64,000 nucleotides of DNA from Phycisphaerae bacterium (GCA_012744475.1 JAAYBV010000031.1:1-64000); one strand, 5' to 3'; shown: positions 1 to 8,264, counted from the first letter of the stretch. The notes: generated from the sequence alone by a model not told the origin. Numbers and translations: made by a program.

Positions 1-1
1 C

Positions 2-532
2 CTGGCGATGCGTTCGGCCGAGGCCGCCAAGAACACCGCCAGCATGATCGAGGAATCCGTCAAGAACGCCAACCACGGCGTGGACATCGCCTCCGAGGTC
101 GGCAAGGTCCTCGACGAGATCGTACACAGTATCGGCAAGACCACCGATCTGGTCAGTGAGATTGCCGCCGCCTCGCAGGAGCAGGCCCAGGGCATCGACC
201 AGGTCAACACGGCGGTCTCGCAGATGGACAGGGTCACGCAGCAGAACGCCGCCAACGCGGAGGAATCGGCCAGCGCGTCGGAAGAGCTCAGCTCGCAGGC
301 CGAATCGATGAACGACATCGTCGGCGAGCTGATCGCCCTGGTCGGTGGAGGGACTTCGAAGACGGCGAGCCAGCCGACGGGTAAACCTACGCGTCGAAGC
401 GCGCCGAAGCAATCCAAGGCGCACCCGTTGAGTCCCTCGGACAAGACCTGGCACAAGATCGCGGCTGGCAAGACCGCTCGTCAGGCCATCCCGCTGGGCG
501 ACGGCGAGGACCTGAAAGAATTCAACTCCTGA
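2..532 (+). CDS. Methyl-accepting chemotaxis protein, C-terminal part (5' end outside window)
   Basis: The reading frame is open to the window edge, so only the last roughly 176 residues are seen. They form the long helical signalling hairpin of a chemoreceptor. The stretch reading QEQAQGIDQVNTAVSQMD followed by NAANAEESASASEELSSQA is the typical segment after the kinase-contacting tip. A basic, Ser/Thr/Pro-rich tail of about 55 residues follows (GKPTRRSAPKQSKAHPLS). There is no recognisable CheR-docking pentapeptide of the NWETF type at the end. The sensing domain and membrane segments must lie upstream. The protein would relay ligand signals to CheA/CheW. The gene ends 21 bases before a strong terminator, so it closes its transcription unit. 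Confidence 0.9.
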   Translation: MAMRSAEAAKNTASMIEESVKNANHGVDIASEVGKVLDEIVHSIGKTTDLVSEIAAASQEQAQGIDQVNTAVSQMDRVTQQNAANAEESASASEELSSQAESMNDIVGELIALVGGGTSKTASQPTGKPTRRSAPKQSKAHPLSPSDKTWHKIAAGKTARQAIPLGDGEDLKEFNS

Positions 533-552
533 AAGCACACGCAGTGCCGAAG

Positions 553-598
553 AGGGGCCGGCCTTCCCGGGGACACCGGGATGAGCCGGCCCCTTTTC
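553..598 (+). terminator. Rho-independent terminator of the chemoreceptor gene
   Basis: A perfect 10-bp GC-rich stem (AGGGGCCGGC, 553-562, with GCCGGCCCCT, 585-594) is followed by TTTTC. It lies 21 bases after the chemoreceptor stop codon. A smaller internal stem (CCCGG/CCGGG) stacks inside the loop. Confidence 0.85.
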
Positions 599-691
599 TA
601 TGGTGCAGTCCCCTGACGAACTGTCGCGGCACAGGAGCTGATTCGTTTTCGGCGGCGGCGCCCCTCCGTAGGGGCGAATGATTATTCGCCC

Positions 692-2179
692 CTACCGACG
701 GCGCGATCCGCCCAATATGCTGCCGAGCACGCCGCGCCAGATGGAGCGGCCAAGCCGGCTTCCGGCGGTACGCGCGGCCTGCTTGGCCAGCGTTTCCACC
801 ATGCCCTGCCGGCGTTTGGTGCCCCACAGCAGTTCGCCGAGCTTGCCGCGTCCCGAGGGCTTCGCGGTCTCGCGCTTCGTTGACGGCGGTGCAGCAGCTT
901 CCTTTTCCAGAGTTCTGCGACTGAGGATCTCGTAGGCCGACTCGCGATTCACGGTGGTGTCGTACTTGCTGCCGACCGGGCTGCGCGAGCGCACGGCAGC
1001 GCGCTCTTCCGCCGTGATCGAACCCATCCGGCATCGCGGCGGACAGATGACCGTGCGCTCGACAGGCATCGGAACGCCCTTGTCCTGGAGCGTGGAGACC
1101 AGGGCCTCGCCGACGCCGAGCTGCGAAATGACCTTTGCCACGTCCAGGTTCGGATTCGCGACAAAGGTCTCGGCCGCCGTTCGCACCGCCTTCTGGTCAC
1201 GCGGCGTGTACGCCCGCAAGGCGTGTTGGATGCGGTTGCCGAGCTGACCGAGGATCTCGTTCGGCACGTCGTCGGGGAATTGCGAGCAGAAGTACACGCC
1301 CACGCCCTTGGAGCGGATGATCCGCACCACCTGCTCGACGCGCTGGCGCAACATCGCCGGAGCGTCATCGAACAGCAGATGCGCCTCATCGAAGAAGAAC
1401 ACCAGCTTGGGCTTGTCCAGATCGCCGACCTCGGGCAGGTTCTCAAACAGTTCAGACAGCAGCCACAGCAGGAAACTCGAATACAATCGCGGCTTCAGGA
1501 TCAGTTGGTCTGCCGCCAGGATGCTGATGACGCCGCGACCACTCAGATCGGTCCGCAGCAGGTCGTTCAGTTCCAGGGCCGGTTCGCCGAAGAACGCCTT
1601 GGCGCCTTCCCTTTCCAGCGACAGCAGCGCCCGCTGAATCGCCGCCACGGACTGCACGCTGACCAGGCCGTATTCCGTCGAGATCTCCTTGCGATGCTCC
1701 GCAACGAACCCCAGCAGGGCGCGGAGATCGTCGAGGTCGAGCAGCAGCAGCCCCTGATCGTCCGCCAGCCTGAACGCGATTTCAAGCACGCCGGTCTGCG
1801 TGTCGTTGATCTCCAACATGCGTCCCAGCAGGGTCGGCCCGATCTCGCTGATCGTAGTCCGCACGCGATGGCCCGCATCGCCGAACATGTCCCAGAGCAG
1901 GACCGGACTGGCCTCGTTGGCATAGCCTTCGATGCCGATCTGGGCGACCCGCTGCTGGATCTTCTCGTTCATGGCCCCGGCCATCGCCAAGCCGGCGACG
2001 TCGCCTTTCACGTCCGCCATGAACACCGGCACACCCATGCGCGAAAAGCCCTCCGCCAGCACCAGTAGAGAAACGGTCTTGCCGGTACCGGTGGCTCCGG
2101 CGACCAGGCCATGGCGGTTGGCATACTTGGCGAGCAGATGAACCTGCCGTTCGCCCTTGCCGATGAGTATCTGACTCAT
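692..2179 (-). CDS. HerA/YjgR-like (DUF853 type) P-loop ATPase
   Basis: The 495-residue protein has a Walker A motif GATGTGKT at residues 28-35 and a Walker B stretch LVFFFDEAHLLF near residue 260. It ends in a basic C-terminal tail. Length and motif order match the DUF853/YjgR family, which belongs to the HerA-FtsK ATPases. Its members are predicted helicase or DNA-pumping ATPases whose cellular role is poorly defined. The ATG at 2179 was chosen because it follows AAGGGG by seven bases and gives the family start MSQILIGKG. The open frame extends upstream through a palindromic repeat, but that part reads as low-quality translation of the repeat and is excluded. Family assignment is firm; function is not. 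Confidence 0.85.
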   Translation of the reverse strand: MSQILIGKGERQVHLLAKYANRHGLVAGATGTGKTVSLLVLAEGFSRMGVPVFMADVKGDVAGLAMAGAMNEKIQQRVAQIGIEGYANEASPVLLWDMFGDAGHRVRTTISEIGPTLLGRMLEINDTQTGVLEIAFRLADDQGLLLLDLDDLRALLGFVAEHRKEISTEYGLVSVQSVAAIQRALLSLEREGAKAFFGEPALELNDLLRTDLSGRGVISILAADQLILKPRLYSSFLLWLLSELFENLPEVGDLDKPKLVFFFDEAHLLFDDAPAMLRQRVEQVVRIIRSKGVGVYFCSQFPDDVPNEILGQLGNRIQHALRAYTPRDQKAVRTAAETFVANPNLDVAKVISQLGVGEALVSTLQDKGVPMPVERTVICPPRCRMGSITAEERAAVRSRSPVGSKYDTTVNRESAYEILSRRTLEKEAAAPPSTKRETAKPSGRGKLGELLWGTKRRQGMVETLAKQAARTAGSRLGRSIWRGVLGSILGGSRRR

Positions 2180-2231
2180 GCACAGTCCCCTTATTGCGCT
2201 GCCCTTGTGGACGGGTTGCCCTGTGCCCGAC

Positions 2232-2295
2232 GATTGCGGATTTCGGATTGCGGATTCGCCTCCGTGCGCCAATCCGCAATCCGAAATCCGCAATC
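2232..2295. repeat. Perfect 25-bp inverted repeat, dispersed-repeat type
   Basis: Arms at 2232-2256 and 2271-2295 are exact reverse complements of 25 bases separated by 14 bases. Each arm is built from alternating units of the kind GGATTGCGGATT and GGATTTC. The element lies between the HerA-like start and nrnA, upstream of the former. Translated frames give the ISDFGLRI/SAIRNPQS-type peptides that are well known as artefacts of such repeats in planctomycete genomes. No second copy was noticed in this window. Confidence 0.85.
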
Positions 2296-2400
2296 CGAAC
2301 GCCACCCAATGTAACACGATCGGCCATCGAAGCAACTGCCAAGAAGGCCACAGGCTCCGGGGACAGACGCACCCGCTCGAAAAGGACCCCGGCGAGGCTG

Positions 2401-3396
2401 TCAGGGAAGGCATTGGGCGACTTCGTCGAAGATGAGCTGCCTGGCGTGGTCGATGGGGCCGGGCAGGAAGGTGCCGGCGGCCATCTTGTGGCCCCCGCCG
2501 CCGAACTGGGCGGCGATCTTGCTGACGTCGACAGGCCCCCGGCTGCGCAGGGAGCAGCGGACGCGACCGTCCTTCAGCTCCACCAGTAACGCCGAGACCA
2601 CCACCGAGGCGATGCGATGACACTCGTTGATGAAGTTCTCGGTGTCCTCGTAGGCCGCGCCGGTCCGGGCGAAGTCCTCCTGAACCAGATGCTGCACGGC
2701 GTAGCGTCCATCGAGGTGCAGTTCGAGGCGGTCGAGCATGGTCACCAGAAGCCGGAACCGCGCCGGCGAAAACGTGTGATAGAGCTTGTCATACAACTCG
2801 GTCGGCGAGACGCCCAGGTCGATCAGCTCGGCGGCGCAGCGGTACACCCGGCTGGTGGTGTTGCTGAACTGGAACCATCCGGTGTCGGTGGCGATCGCGA
2901 CAAACAGGGCCTCGGCTATCTTCGCGGTGATGGCCACGGAGACCGCCTGGAAGAAGTCATACACCACCAGGCCCGCCGCCGCAGCGGTCGCATCGACGAT
3001 CTCGACGGCGCCCAGGCCGTCGCTGGTGACGTGATGGTCGATCACCAGGATCGGCGTGTCGATCCGCTTGAGGTGATCGGCCAAGTGGGGCAACTGGCTG
3101 TAGCTGTTGGTGTCCACAATGACGATCAGGTCGCACCGCCCGAACGGACCGGTGGCGAGTTCATCGACCTGCACATCCTTACGCAGCACGGGCACTTTCT
3201 CGTCGAAGAGAAACGCGTACCAGGAAGGCACCGGCGAGACAAACAAGGGCCGCACGGTTTGGCCTCGCGTGCGGAAGGCCTGCATCAATGCCGCCACGCA
3301 GCCGCACGCGTCGCCGTCCGGGCGCGTGTGCGTGGTGATCAGAATGTCGTTCGCCTTCTCGATCAGCGCCAGCGCCTGCTGATACGTATCCGTCAT
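2401..3396 (-). CDS. nrnA: DHH-family phosphoesterase, NrnA-like (oligoribonuclease / pAp phosphatase)
   Basis: The 331-residue protein has the DHH superfamily metal motifs: HTRPDGDA at 23-30, VDTN near 94-97, and IDHH at 119-122. Its C-terminal DHHA1 domain carries GGGGHKMAAG at 299-308. NrnA enzymes use Mn2+ to degrade 2- to 5-nucleotide RNAs (nanoRNA) and often 3'-phosphoadenosine 5'-phosphate. No oligoribonuclease Orn is seen here, which fits NrnA taking that role. The ATG at 3396 follows AAAGGGGTGG closely. The gene is followed in the same direction by the HerA-like gene but is separated from it by the inverted repeat. The exact substrate range, whether RNA, cyclic dinucleotide or pAp, cannot be told from sequence. 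Confidence 0.9.
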   Translation of the reverse strand: MTDTYQQALALIEKANDILITTHTRPDGDACGCVAALMQAFRTRGQTVRPLFVSPVPSWYAFLFDEKVPVLRKDVQVDELATGPFGRCDLIVIVDTNSYSQLPHLADHLKRIDTPILVIDHHVTSDGLGAVEIVDATAAAAGLVVYDFFQAVSVAITAKIAEALFVAIATDTGWFQFSNTTSRVYRCAAELIDLGVSPTELYDKLYHTFSPARFRLLVTMLDRLELHLDGRYAVQHLVQEDFARTGAAYEDTENFINECHRIASVVVSALLVELKDGRVRCSLRSRGPVDVSKIAAQFGGGGHKMAAGTFLPGPIDHARQLIFDEVAQCLP

Positions 3397-3465
3397 TCCA
3401 CCCCTTTCGTGTCGTCAAGGAAGCAAGAGAGAGCGGGCGATTCGTGCAACGCCTTCCCGACGCGA

Positions 3466-3732
3466 TCAATCGTGCTCGAAGACCATCTTCTGCACATCGA
3501 CACCCTCGATGGCGCCGAGCTTGTCGAGCAGCTCAAAGACGGGCTTCTCGTCGCCGGCCATTTCCAGCAACACCAGCCCGTTCGGCGAGCAGTAGTTGTC
3601 GGAGACCGGGTGGAGTCCGATCCGGGTCTTGATGCTGCAACCGTATTCGGTGAACAGATCCTGCACCTTCTGTGCATGGCGGATGCGATCGGTGATGTGA
3701 ACGCCCAACACGATGTGACGTGGCTCTTTCAT
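3466..3732 (-). CDS. Small ACT/NikR-C-like protein, possible regulator (TM1266-like)
   Basis: This 88-residue protein starts HIVLGVHITDRIRHAQKVQ and continues with alternating strands and helices in a beta-alpha-beta-beta-alpha-beta pattern, ending DVQKMVFEHD. The pattern and size resemble the ACT-like TM1266 family (putative iron-only hydrogenase system regulators) and NikR C-terminal domains. This is a resemblance from memory, not an alignment. Its ATG overlaps the ribF stop codon in an ATGA junction, and a strong AGGAGAG lies inside the end of ribF, so translation is probably coupled. Conserved His, Cys and Asp residues (HPVSDNYCSPNG) could bind a metal or ligand. The function is unknown. 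Confidence 0.6.
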   Translation of the reverse strand: MKEPRHIVLGVHITDRIRHAQKVQDLFTEYGCSIKTRIGLHPVSDNYCSPNGLVLLEMAGDEKPVFELLDKLGAIEGVDVQKMVFEHD

Positions 3733-4730
3733 GGTGTCTCTCCTTGAACATACTCGTTCAGTATGGCCCGGGCCTGGTCGCAGTCCCTGCCGATCTGAGC
3801 GACGAGTTCATCGGGACTGGTGAATTTGTGCTGCGGTCTCAGGTGACGGACAAACTCCATCACCATCCATTTTCCGGTCAGATCCCCTGCCGGCTCGTCG
3901 AGAACATGGGCCTCGATCAGCAGCGGATGCCGCTCTTCGAACGTTCGAATCTCGCCGATGCTGAACGCGGCGGGAAGTCGTTCGGCTTTGGACAGTCCCG
4001 GCGCGCCGGGATCCGGATCGTCGGCGACCTCCACAAAGCCGGCGTAGACGCCCTCGGCCGGAATGACCTGCTCGGGCCTGGCCATGTTCAGCGTCGGGAA
4101 GCCCAACTGCCGGCCCCTTCCGCGGCCGGAGACGATCGGTCCGAGCAGGCGATACGGCCGTGACAGAGCGATGGCCGCATCGGCGACGTGACCGCTCTCC
4201 AGCATGTAGCGGATCACCGTGCTGGAGACGCGAATCGTCTCGCCCATCGGCAGCGTCATCTGTTTGGGAGGAACGACAACAACCTCGAAGCCCTTCTGGC
4301 GTCCGAAGGCCCCCAGCGTTTCGATGTCACCGGCGCGGCGGGCGCCGAAGTGGAAATCGTGGCCCTCTACGATGAAACGAGGCGCGAAAGTGGCCATCAG
4401 GAACTCGTCGATGAACTGCTCGGGCGACAGTTTCAGCAACTCCCTGTTGTCCTCCAGCACGATGACGCAGTTGTCGGCGTAGGGACGCAGCAGATCGAGC
4501 TTCAGCGGCAGCGGCGTCAGGACGCCCGGGGCCTTCTCCGGATACAGAACCGCCACGGGATGGGGCTCAAACGTCATCACGACCATCTCGGCGCCGCAGT
4601 CGGCGGCCAGCGACCGCGCCGTGCGAAGGATCTCCTGATGCCCGATATGGACACCGTCGAAATTGCCGATGGTCAGCACACACCCTTTCCGGATGCGCCC
4701 GAATTCCGACAGCGACTTGAGAACCTTCAT
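3729..4730 (-). CDS. ribF: Bifunctional riboflavin kinase / FAD synthetase
   Basis: The 333-residue protein makes FMN from riboflavin and then FAD. The N-terminal nucleotidyltransferase domain has GNFDGVHIGH at 22-31. The C-terminal riboflavin kinase domain begins near residue 190 with GPIVSGRGRGRQLGFPTLN, containing the flavokinase PTxN-type motif. Length and order are those of standard bacterial RibF. I placed the start at ATG 4730, about ten bases after AGAGAG; an in-frame GTG at 4739 is the alternative but would sit on that site. The stop overlaps the start of the small ACT-like gene. The window encodes many flavoproteins (NuoF, GltD-like, flavodoxin-like), so FMN/FAD supply matters to this cell. 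Confidence 0.95.
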   Translation of the reverse strand: MKVLKSLSEFGRIRKGCVLTIGNFDGVHIGHQEILRTARSLAADCGAEMVVMTFEPHPVAVLYPEKAPGVLTPLPLKLDLLRPYADNCVIVLEDNRELLKLSPEQFIDEFLMATFAPRFIVEGHDFHFGARRAGDIETLGAFGRQKGFEVVVVPPKQMTLPMGETIRVSSTVIRYMLESGHVADAAIALSRPYRLLGPIVSGRGRGRQLGFPTLNMARPEQVIPAEGVYAGFVEVADDPDPGAPGLSKAERLPAAFSIGEIRTFEERHPLLIEAHVLDEPAGDLTGKWMVMEFVRHLRPQHKFTSPDELVAQIGRDCDQARAILNEYVQGETP

Positions 4731-4994
4731 TGGCCACACTCTCTAAACAGACTCGACCGCAGGCGCAGCAAAACCACCGCCCTTCGGCGCATGGACGCCC
4801 AAGAGAGTGTATCGCGGCGTTGCATGGACGCAATGGGTTTTCGCGGACAAAACGACCGGACGGAGGTGAAGGGGTACGCAACGAAAACGAACCAAGACGC
4901 CGGCAGGGAGGTCTTGCACGGGTCAGACGGTGAGCCCGGGATTCCGCACCGGCGCGTTGAGACGGAACAGCAATCGGCAATCCGCTGGAGCGGT

Positions 4995-5621
4995 TCAGCC
5001 GGACCGGGCCCCGGTCACAGTCGCTTTGGCCGGTTCGCCCAATTGCGTGTGGTGCGGATAGTAGACGCGAAGCTCTTCGCGCGTGAACTTGGCCTTGGTC
5101 TCGTCGCCCAGCTTCTCGTAGCACATCACGAGCATGTCGAGGGCGGCCCGATGGTAGGCGAACTCGTCTGGCGCGTACTGATTCGCGCGGCCGGCTTCCG
5201 CCTGGCGCACCTGCTCGAAGTAAGGAACCGCCTGCTGGGGCTGGCCGTCCTTGACGTACATCACGGCCAGTTCGAAGCTGGCCGGCACGTTGGTGGGATC
5301 GGCCTCGGTCGATTTCTGATAGGCGCCGTAGGCCGCGTCGAGCTCCCCTCGGGCCTTGTGAACACAGGCGAGCAAATACCACGCATGGCCGTTGTCTCCA
5401 TCGATCAACAGGGCCTTGTCACATTGCCGCTTGGCGTCGTCATACTGGCGGAAGACGGAGTAGGCTTCGGCCCGATCGAGGATATGGCGGACCATGAGCG
5501 GTCGGATCGCAATCAGCGCGATCACGACCAGGATGACACTGTACGATCCGTTGGCGATCAGCTCCCGGCACTCCTGCCGGTCGCGTCGCGGTCTGGGATA
5601 GATGACCTGTCCTTCTGCCAT
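4995..5621 (-). CDS. Membrane-anchored TPR protein
   Basis: The 208-residue protein has a short cytoplasmic N-terminus, one membrane segment at about residues 24-43 (SYSVILVVIALIAIRPLM), and then at least three tetratricopeptide repeats. The repeats show YDDAKRQCDKALLIDGDNG, ELDAAYGAYQKSTEADPTN and QQAVPYFEQV. TPRs mediate protein-protein contacts. The ATG at 5621 follows GGGGGA; longer in-frame starts would run into the neighbouring ccdA-like gene. The 11-base spacing from the CcdA-like gene suggests one operon, so the protein may serve as an assembly factor for a redox or secretion process. The exact partner is unknown. Confidence 0.75.
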   Translation of the reverse strand: MAEGQVIYPRPRRDRQECRELIANGSYSVILVVIALIAIRPLMVRHILDRAEAYSVFRQYDDAKRQCDKALLIDGDNGHAWYLLACVHKARGELDAAYGAYQKSTEADPTNVPASFELAVMYVKDGQPQQAVPYFEQVRQAEAGRANQYAPDEFAYHRAALDMLVMCYEKLGDETKAKFTREELRVYYPHHTQLGEPAKATVTGARSG

Positions 5622-5632
5622 AGCGTCCCCCG

Positions 5633-6346
5633 TCAACCCACCACGATGAGGTAAATGCCAACGATCACCAGCGCGTTGCCGGCAATCAACTGAATCCGCC
5701 GCTCGAGCGAACAAATGCGAGTCCGCGCGCGGTCGATCACGTTCGGCTTCATTAACCCGGTCAGCGCCCCGACCGCCAGAACCGGCACGCTCTGGCCCAG
5801 TGCGAAGCTCAGGAACAGCAGCACCCCGTACACCGAGAGCTTCTTGGCGACGACGATCCCCGCCAGGATCAGCAGGCCCGCTCCGCACGACGGGCACCCA
5901 GGCACGAGCAGCAGGCCGAAGACGAACCCCAACAGAGCCGCCCCCGGCAGAGTAGCCGTGTGTAGTTTGGGTCCGAGACCCTGCCATTTCTCCGGCAACA
6001 GGTGCACACTCACCAAGCCCGAAACGAGGAGCCCGGTAACGATCAGCAGGCCGCCCAGGAGCCAGAAGAAGTACTTGTTCAGGCCGAGCAGCTTGCCTGC
6101 GACACCGCCGGCGGTCGTCATAACCATCCCCAGCAGGACATAGCTGAGGGTCAGTCCCGCGCCGAACAGGCACGTCAGGGTGATGGCCCGTTTCTTGGAC
6201 AACCCGACCCCGGCCACGTATCCAATCACGACGGGCAGCCGAACGGCCATACACGAGCTGAGCGAGGCCATTGCCCCAATCCAGAACACGATGAGCAGGG
6301 CCCACGCCGGCGATTCATTGATCAGTCTGTCAACGGTCGAAATCAC
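5633..6346 (-). CDS. CcdA/DsbD-type transmembrane thiol-redox transporter
   Basis: The 237-residue protein has about six membrane helices. It shows two Cys-bearing segments typical of the CcdA/DsbD transmembrane domain: SSCMAVRLP near residue 30 and PGCPSCGAG near residue 150. Such proteins carry electrons from cytoplasmic thioredoxin across the membrane to periplasmic thiol acceptors, for cytochrome c maturation or disulfide reduction. In most CcdA proteins the reactive cysteines are one per half, in helices 1 and 4. The second site here has CPSC, one extra Cys. The start is a GTG at 6346 with a weak ribosome site. The gene diverges from the Zur-like island. The TPR gene downstream is likely co-transcribed. 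Confidence 0.8.
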   Translation of the reverse strand: MISTVDRLINESPAWALLIVFWIGAMASLSSCMAVRLPVVIGYVAGVGLSKKRAITLTCLFGAGLTLSYVLLGMVMTTAGGVAGKLLGLNKYFFWLLGGLLIVTGLLVSGLVSVHLLPEKWQGLGPKLHTATLPGAALLGFVFGLLLVPGCPSCGAGLLILAGIVVAKKLSVYGVLLFLSFALGQSVPVLAVGALTGLMKPNVIDRARTRICSLERRIQLIAGNALVIVGIYLIVVG

Positions 6347-6541
6347 AGTGCATCGCTTTCAATGCTCACGGATCTTCAGTTCAGTACACAACTCCGATCG
6401 GGGGTCTTGTTCGGTCCCAAGTCGTCCGACGGAAGGCCGAACAACGCCGCTCGCCCCCGCCCCCGTCCGTACGGGCGACTCAAAAAGACAGAGCCACCCG
6501 CCCGTATCCAAATCCTACGAAACAAATCGGCCTCTAAAAAT

Positions 6542-6558
6542 ATGCAACTAAGTTGCAT
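6542..6558 (+). promoter_or_regulatory. Fur/Zur-type operator (ATGCAACTAAGTTGCAT)
   Basis: The site is a perfect 8-1-8 palindrome with a single centre base, the geometry of Fur-family boxes of the 7-1-7 class. It overlaps the -35 box of the promoter at 6553-6580, so a bound repressor would exclude RNA polymerase. A Fur-family regulator is the second gene downstream. Binding by that regulator is inferred. Confidence 0.75.
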
Positions 6559-6580
6559 TTTCTGACGAACCGACTATAAT
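6553..6580 (+). promoter_or_regulatory. Sigma-70-type promoter of the Zur-like island
   Basis: TTGCAT (6553-6558) and a consensus TATAAT (6575-6580) are separated by 16 bases. The predicted start of transcription is near 6587, giving a leader of about 50 bases. The leader ends in AGGAGG (6622-6627) nine bases before ATG 6637. Confidence 0.75.
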
Positions 6581-6636
6581 GATCGTTCGAAGAGACGATA
6601 GAGCTACAATACCGGACTGTCAGGAGGCGGTTGTTC

Positions 6637-7398
6637 ATGCAGACAAGAATCGCGGCGATCGGCACTGAACTGAGACATCATGCCCCGTTTACGCTATTCG
6701 GAGCGGCCACAGGGATTGTCTGTATGCTGCTGTTCCACAACGCCGGCGAGGCGGTCAACCACCGCCTCTTCCAGGTGTTCCACCCAGCTCACGTTGTCCT
6801 GTCCGCCATCGTAACCGCTTCTCTATTCAAGATTTACGAGAAGAAGGTCAGTTTGGTGAAGCTGGTGGTGATCGGCTACTTCGGGGCCGTCGGGGTCGCG
6901 ACGTTAAGCGACTGCATCTTGCCGTTCTTCGGTGAGAGCATCCTGGGAGTGGCCGTGCCGAGCCACGCAGACCTTCACGACCATGAAGAAACCGGGGAGG
7001 CGCATGATCACGGGACGGCCGGGCACGAGGCCCATTCGGACGAGGCCGGCGGCGCCGTCCGCCCGAGACTGCATCTGGGCTTCATCGAAGACTGGTACGT
7101 CGTAAATCCCGCCGCATTTGTGGGAATTCTCGTCGCGTACTTCTGGCCGCGAACCAAATTTCCGCACGCCGCCCACGTTCTGGTCAGCACTTGGGCCTCT
7201 TCCTTCCACATGCTGATGAACACCCACGCGGAACTGACCGCCACAATGCTCGTGGGCGTGTTCGTGGTGCTCTTCATCTCGGTCTGGCTACCGTGCTGCT
7301 TCAGCGATATCGTCTTCCCACTTCTGTTCGTCAAGTCCGCGCCGTTGCACTTACACGGCGTCGCCGAGCCGGAGGCTGCACATGAGCATCGGTCTTGA
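6637..7398 (+). CDS. Multi-pass membrane protein with His-rich loop, putative metal transporter
   Basis: The 253-residue protein has about five to six hydrophobic segments. A long His/Asp/Glu-rich loop near residues 110-135 reads HADLHDHEETGEAHDHG and resembles the metal-sensing loops of zinc and nickel/cobalt transporters. Further His residues sit in membrane segments (HNAGEAVNH, SSFHMLMNTHAE), and a CC pair lies near 220. The C-terminus is again His-rich (HLHGVAEPEAAHEH). I do not recognise the family with certainty. The ATG at 6637 is set by AGGAGG nine bases upstream; an in-frame TTG at 6631 is too close to it. The gene is first behind a Fur-type operator and overlaps the Fur/Zur gene by 17 bases. 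Import of zinc or another divalent metal is the likely role (inference). Confidence 0.65.
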   Translation: MQTRIAAIGTELRHHAPFTLFGAATGIVCMLLFHNAGEAVNHRLFQVFHPAHVVLSAIVTASLFKIYEKKVSLVKLVVIGYFGAVGVATLSDCILPFFGESILGVAVPSHADLHDHEETGEAHDHGTAGHEAHSDEAGGAVRPRLHLGFIEDWYVVNPAAFVGILVAYFWPRTKFPHAAHVLVSTWASSFHMLMNTHAELTATMLVGVFVVLFISVWLPCCFSDIVFPLLFVKSAPLHLHGVAEPEAAHEHRS

Positions 7399-7804
7399 TG
7401 AGAAATGCCACGGAATGCTCAAGCAGGCGCAGTTGTACCGCACGGAGGCGCGCGTCGCGGTCCTGAAGGTGCTGTTCGAGGCAGTCGGGCCTCTGCGGCA
7501 GGATCAGATTGCCGAGCGGTTGCCCGACGGAGGGCGAAACAAGGTGACGATCTATCGAACCCTCGAATCTCTGGTCGATGCAGGGCTGGTCCATCGCGCG
7601 TTCATGCAGGAGCGGGCCTGGCACTTCGAACTGGCCCATCACTGTACCGACAGACAATGCCACCCGCACTTCACCTGCTCGAACTGCGGGACGACGCACT
7701 GCCTGAAGGACTTCTCGATGCCGATGGCGCCGAGATTCTACAAGGGATTCGTGATTCAACATCAACAGGTGCGGCTGGAAGGGCTTTGCCCTGCCTGCGC
7801 ATAG
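7382..7804 (+). CDS. Fur-family metalloregulator, probably Zur
   Basis: The 140-residue protein has a winged-helix domain with recognition helix region VTIYRTLESLVDAGLV at about 55-70, the Fur signature. The dimerisation domain follows with HHCTDRQCHPHF (86-97), CSNC (99-102) and a final CPAC (136-139). The two CxxC pairs form the structural Zn site common in Zur, PerR and Fur. The target metal cannot be fixed by motif alone. Zinc is favoured because the operon encodes His-rich envelope proteins, one of them resembling the Zur-repressed All3515 protein of cyanobacteria (recalled, not aligned). It overlaps the upstream gene by 17 bases and probably represses its own operon through the 6542-6558 palindrome. 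Confidence 0.85.
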   Translation: MSIGLDEKCHGMLKQAQLYRTEARVAVLKVLFEAVGPLRQDQIAERLPDGGRNKVTIYRTLESLVDAGLVHRAFMQERAWHFELAHHCTDRQCHPHFTCSNCGTTHCLKDFSMPMAPRFYKGFVIQHQQVRLEGLCPACA

Positions 7805-7816
7805 GAGCGCGACGAC

Positions 7817-8125
7817 GTGAGGTCGCTGGTGCGACATACCGTTCTGATTCTGGCGACCGGGTGCTTCCTGGCGATGACTTTGGGTCTTGTGCTGTTTCTG
7901 CACCTGCACCTGGCTCACGACCATGACGAGGACCCGCAGCACCACGACTCCGAGCACTGCTGCCTCTGCCAGCAACTTCTCGTGGCCACGAAGGATTTCA
8001 CCGCCCGAATCGAGCCGGCGCACGTCGAGATCGATCGGGCCGGGCAGCTTCTCGAGGCCTGCCTCGACACAGCTCCGCCTCAGACCACGGCGATGATCCT
8101 TGGCGCCCGCGCTCCCCCTGTCTAA
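7817..8125 (+). CDS. Small His/Cys-rich membrane-anchored protein
   Basis: This 102-residue protein has an N-terminal membrane segment (about residues 8-32) followed directly by a metal-binding-like stretch, HLHLAHDHDEDPQHHDSEH, and then CCLCQQL. It ends in GARAPPV. The layout, one membrane segment then His and CxxC residues with a Pro-rich end, resembles small DUF2946/DUF2607-like proteins found with metal transport genes, but I cannot confirm the family. The start is a GTG at 7817, after AGGAG with nine bases of spacing. It lies 12 bases after the Fur/Zur gene, so it is part of the same operon. A periplasmic zinc buffer or shuttle is plausible. Confidence 0.7.
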   Translation: MRSLVRHTVLILATGCFLAMTLGLVLFLHLHLAHDHDEDPQHHDSEHCCLCQQLLVATKDFTARIEPAHVEIDRAGQLLEACLDTAPPQTTAMILGARAPPV

Positions 8126-8264
8126 CACCGCCTGCGCCGCACTGCAAATCACATTCGCCCGTGCTGAACGGGGCACCTGCTGCGCCGGCGCAGCGTTATC
8201 CCGAACCAACCTGATTCGCCGAAGAAACGGCGATGTCACCCGTTGCTTACACAGAGGAGTGAAT

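Noticed and set aside
8179-8194. 16-bp GC palindrome GCTGCGCCGGCGCAGC as a terminator or operator
   Set aside because: It has no loop, no T-run and no match to the Zur or DtxR boxes; chance is likely at this GC content.
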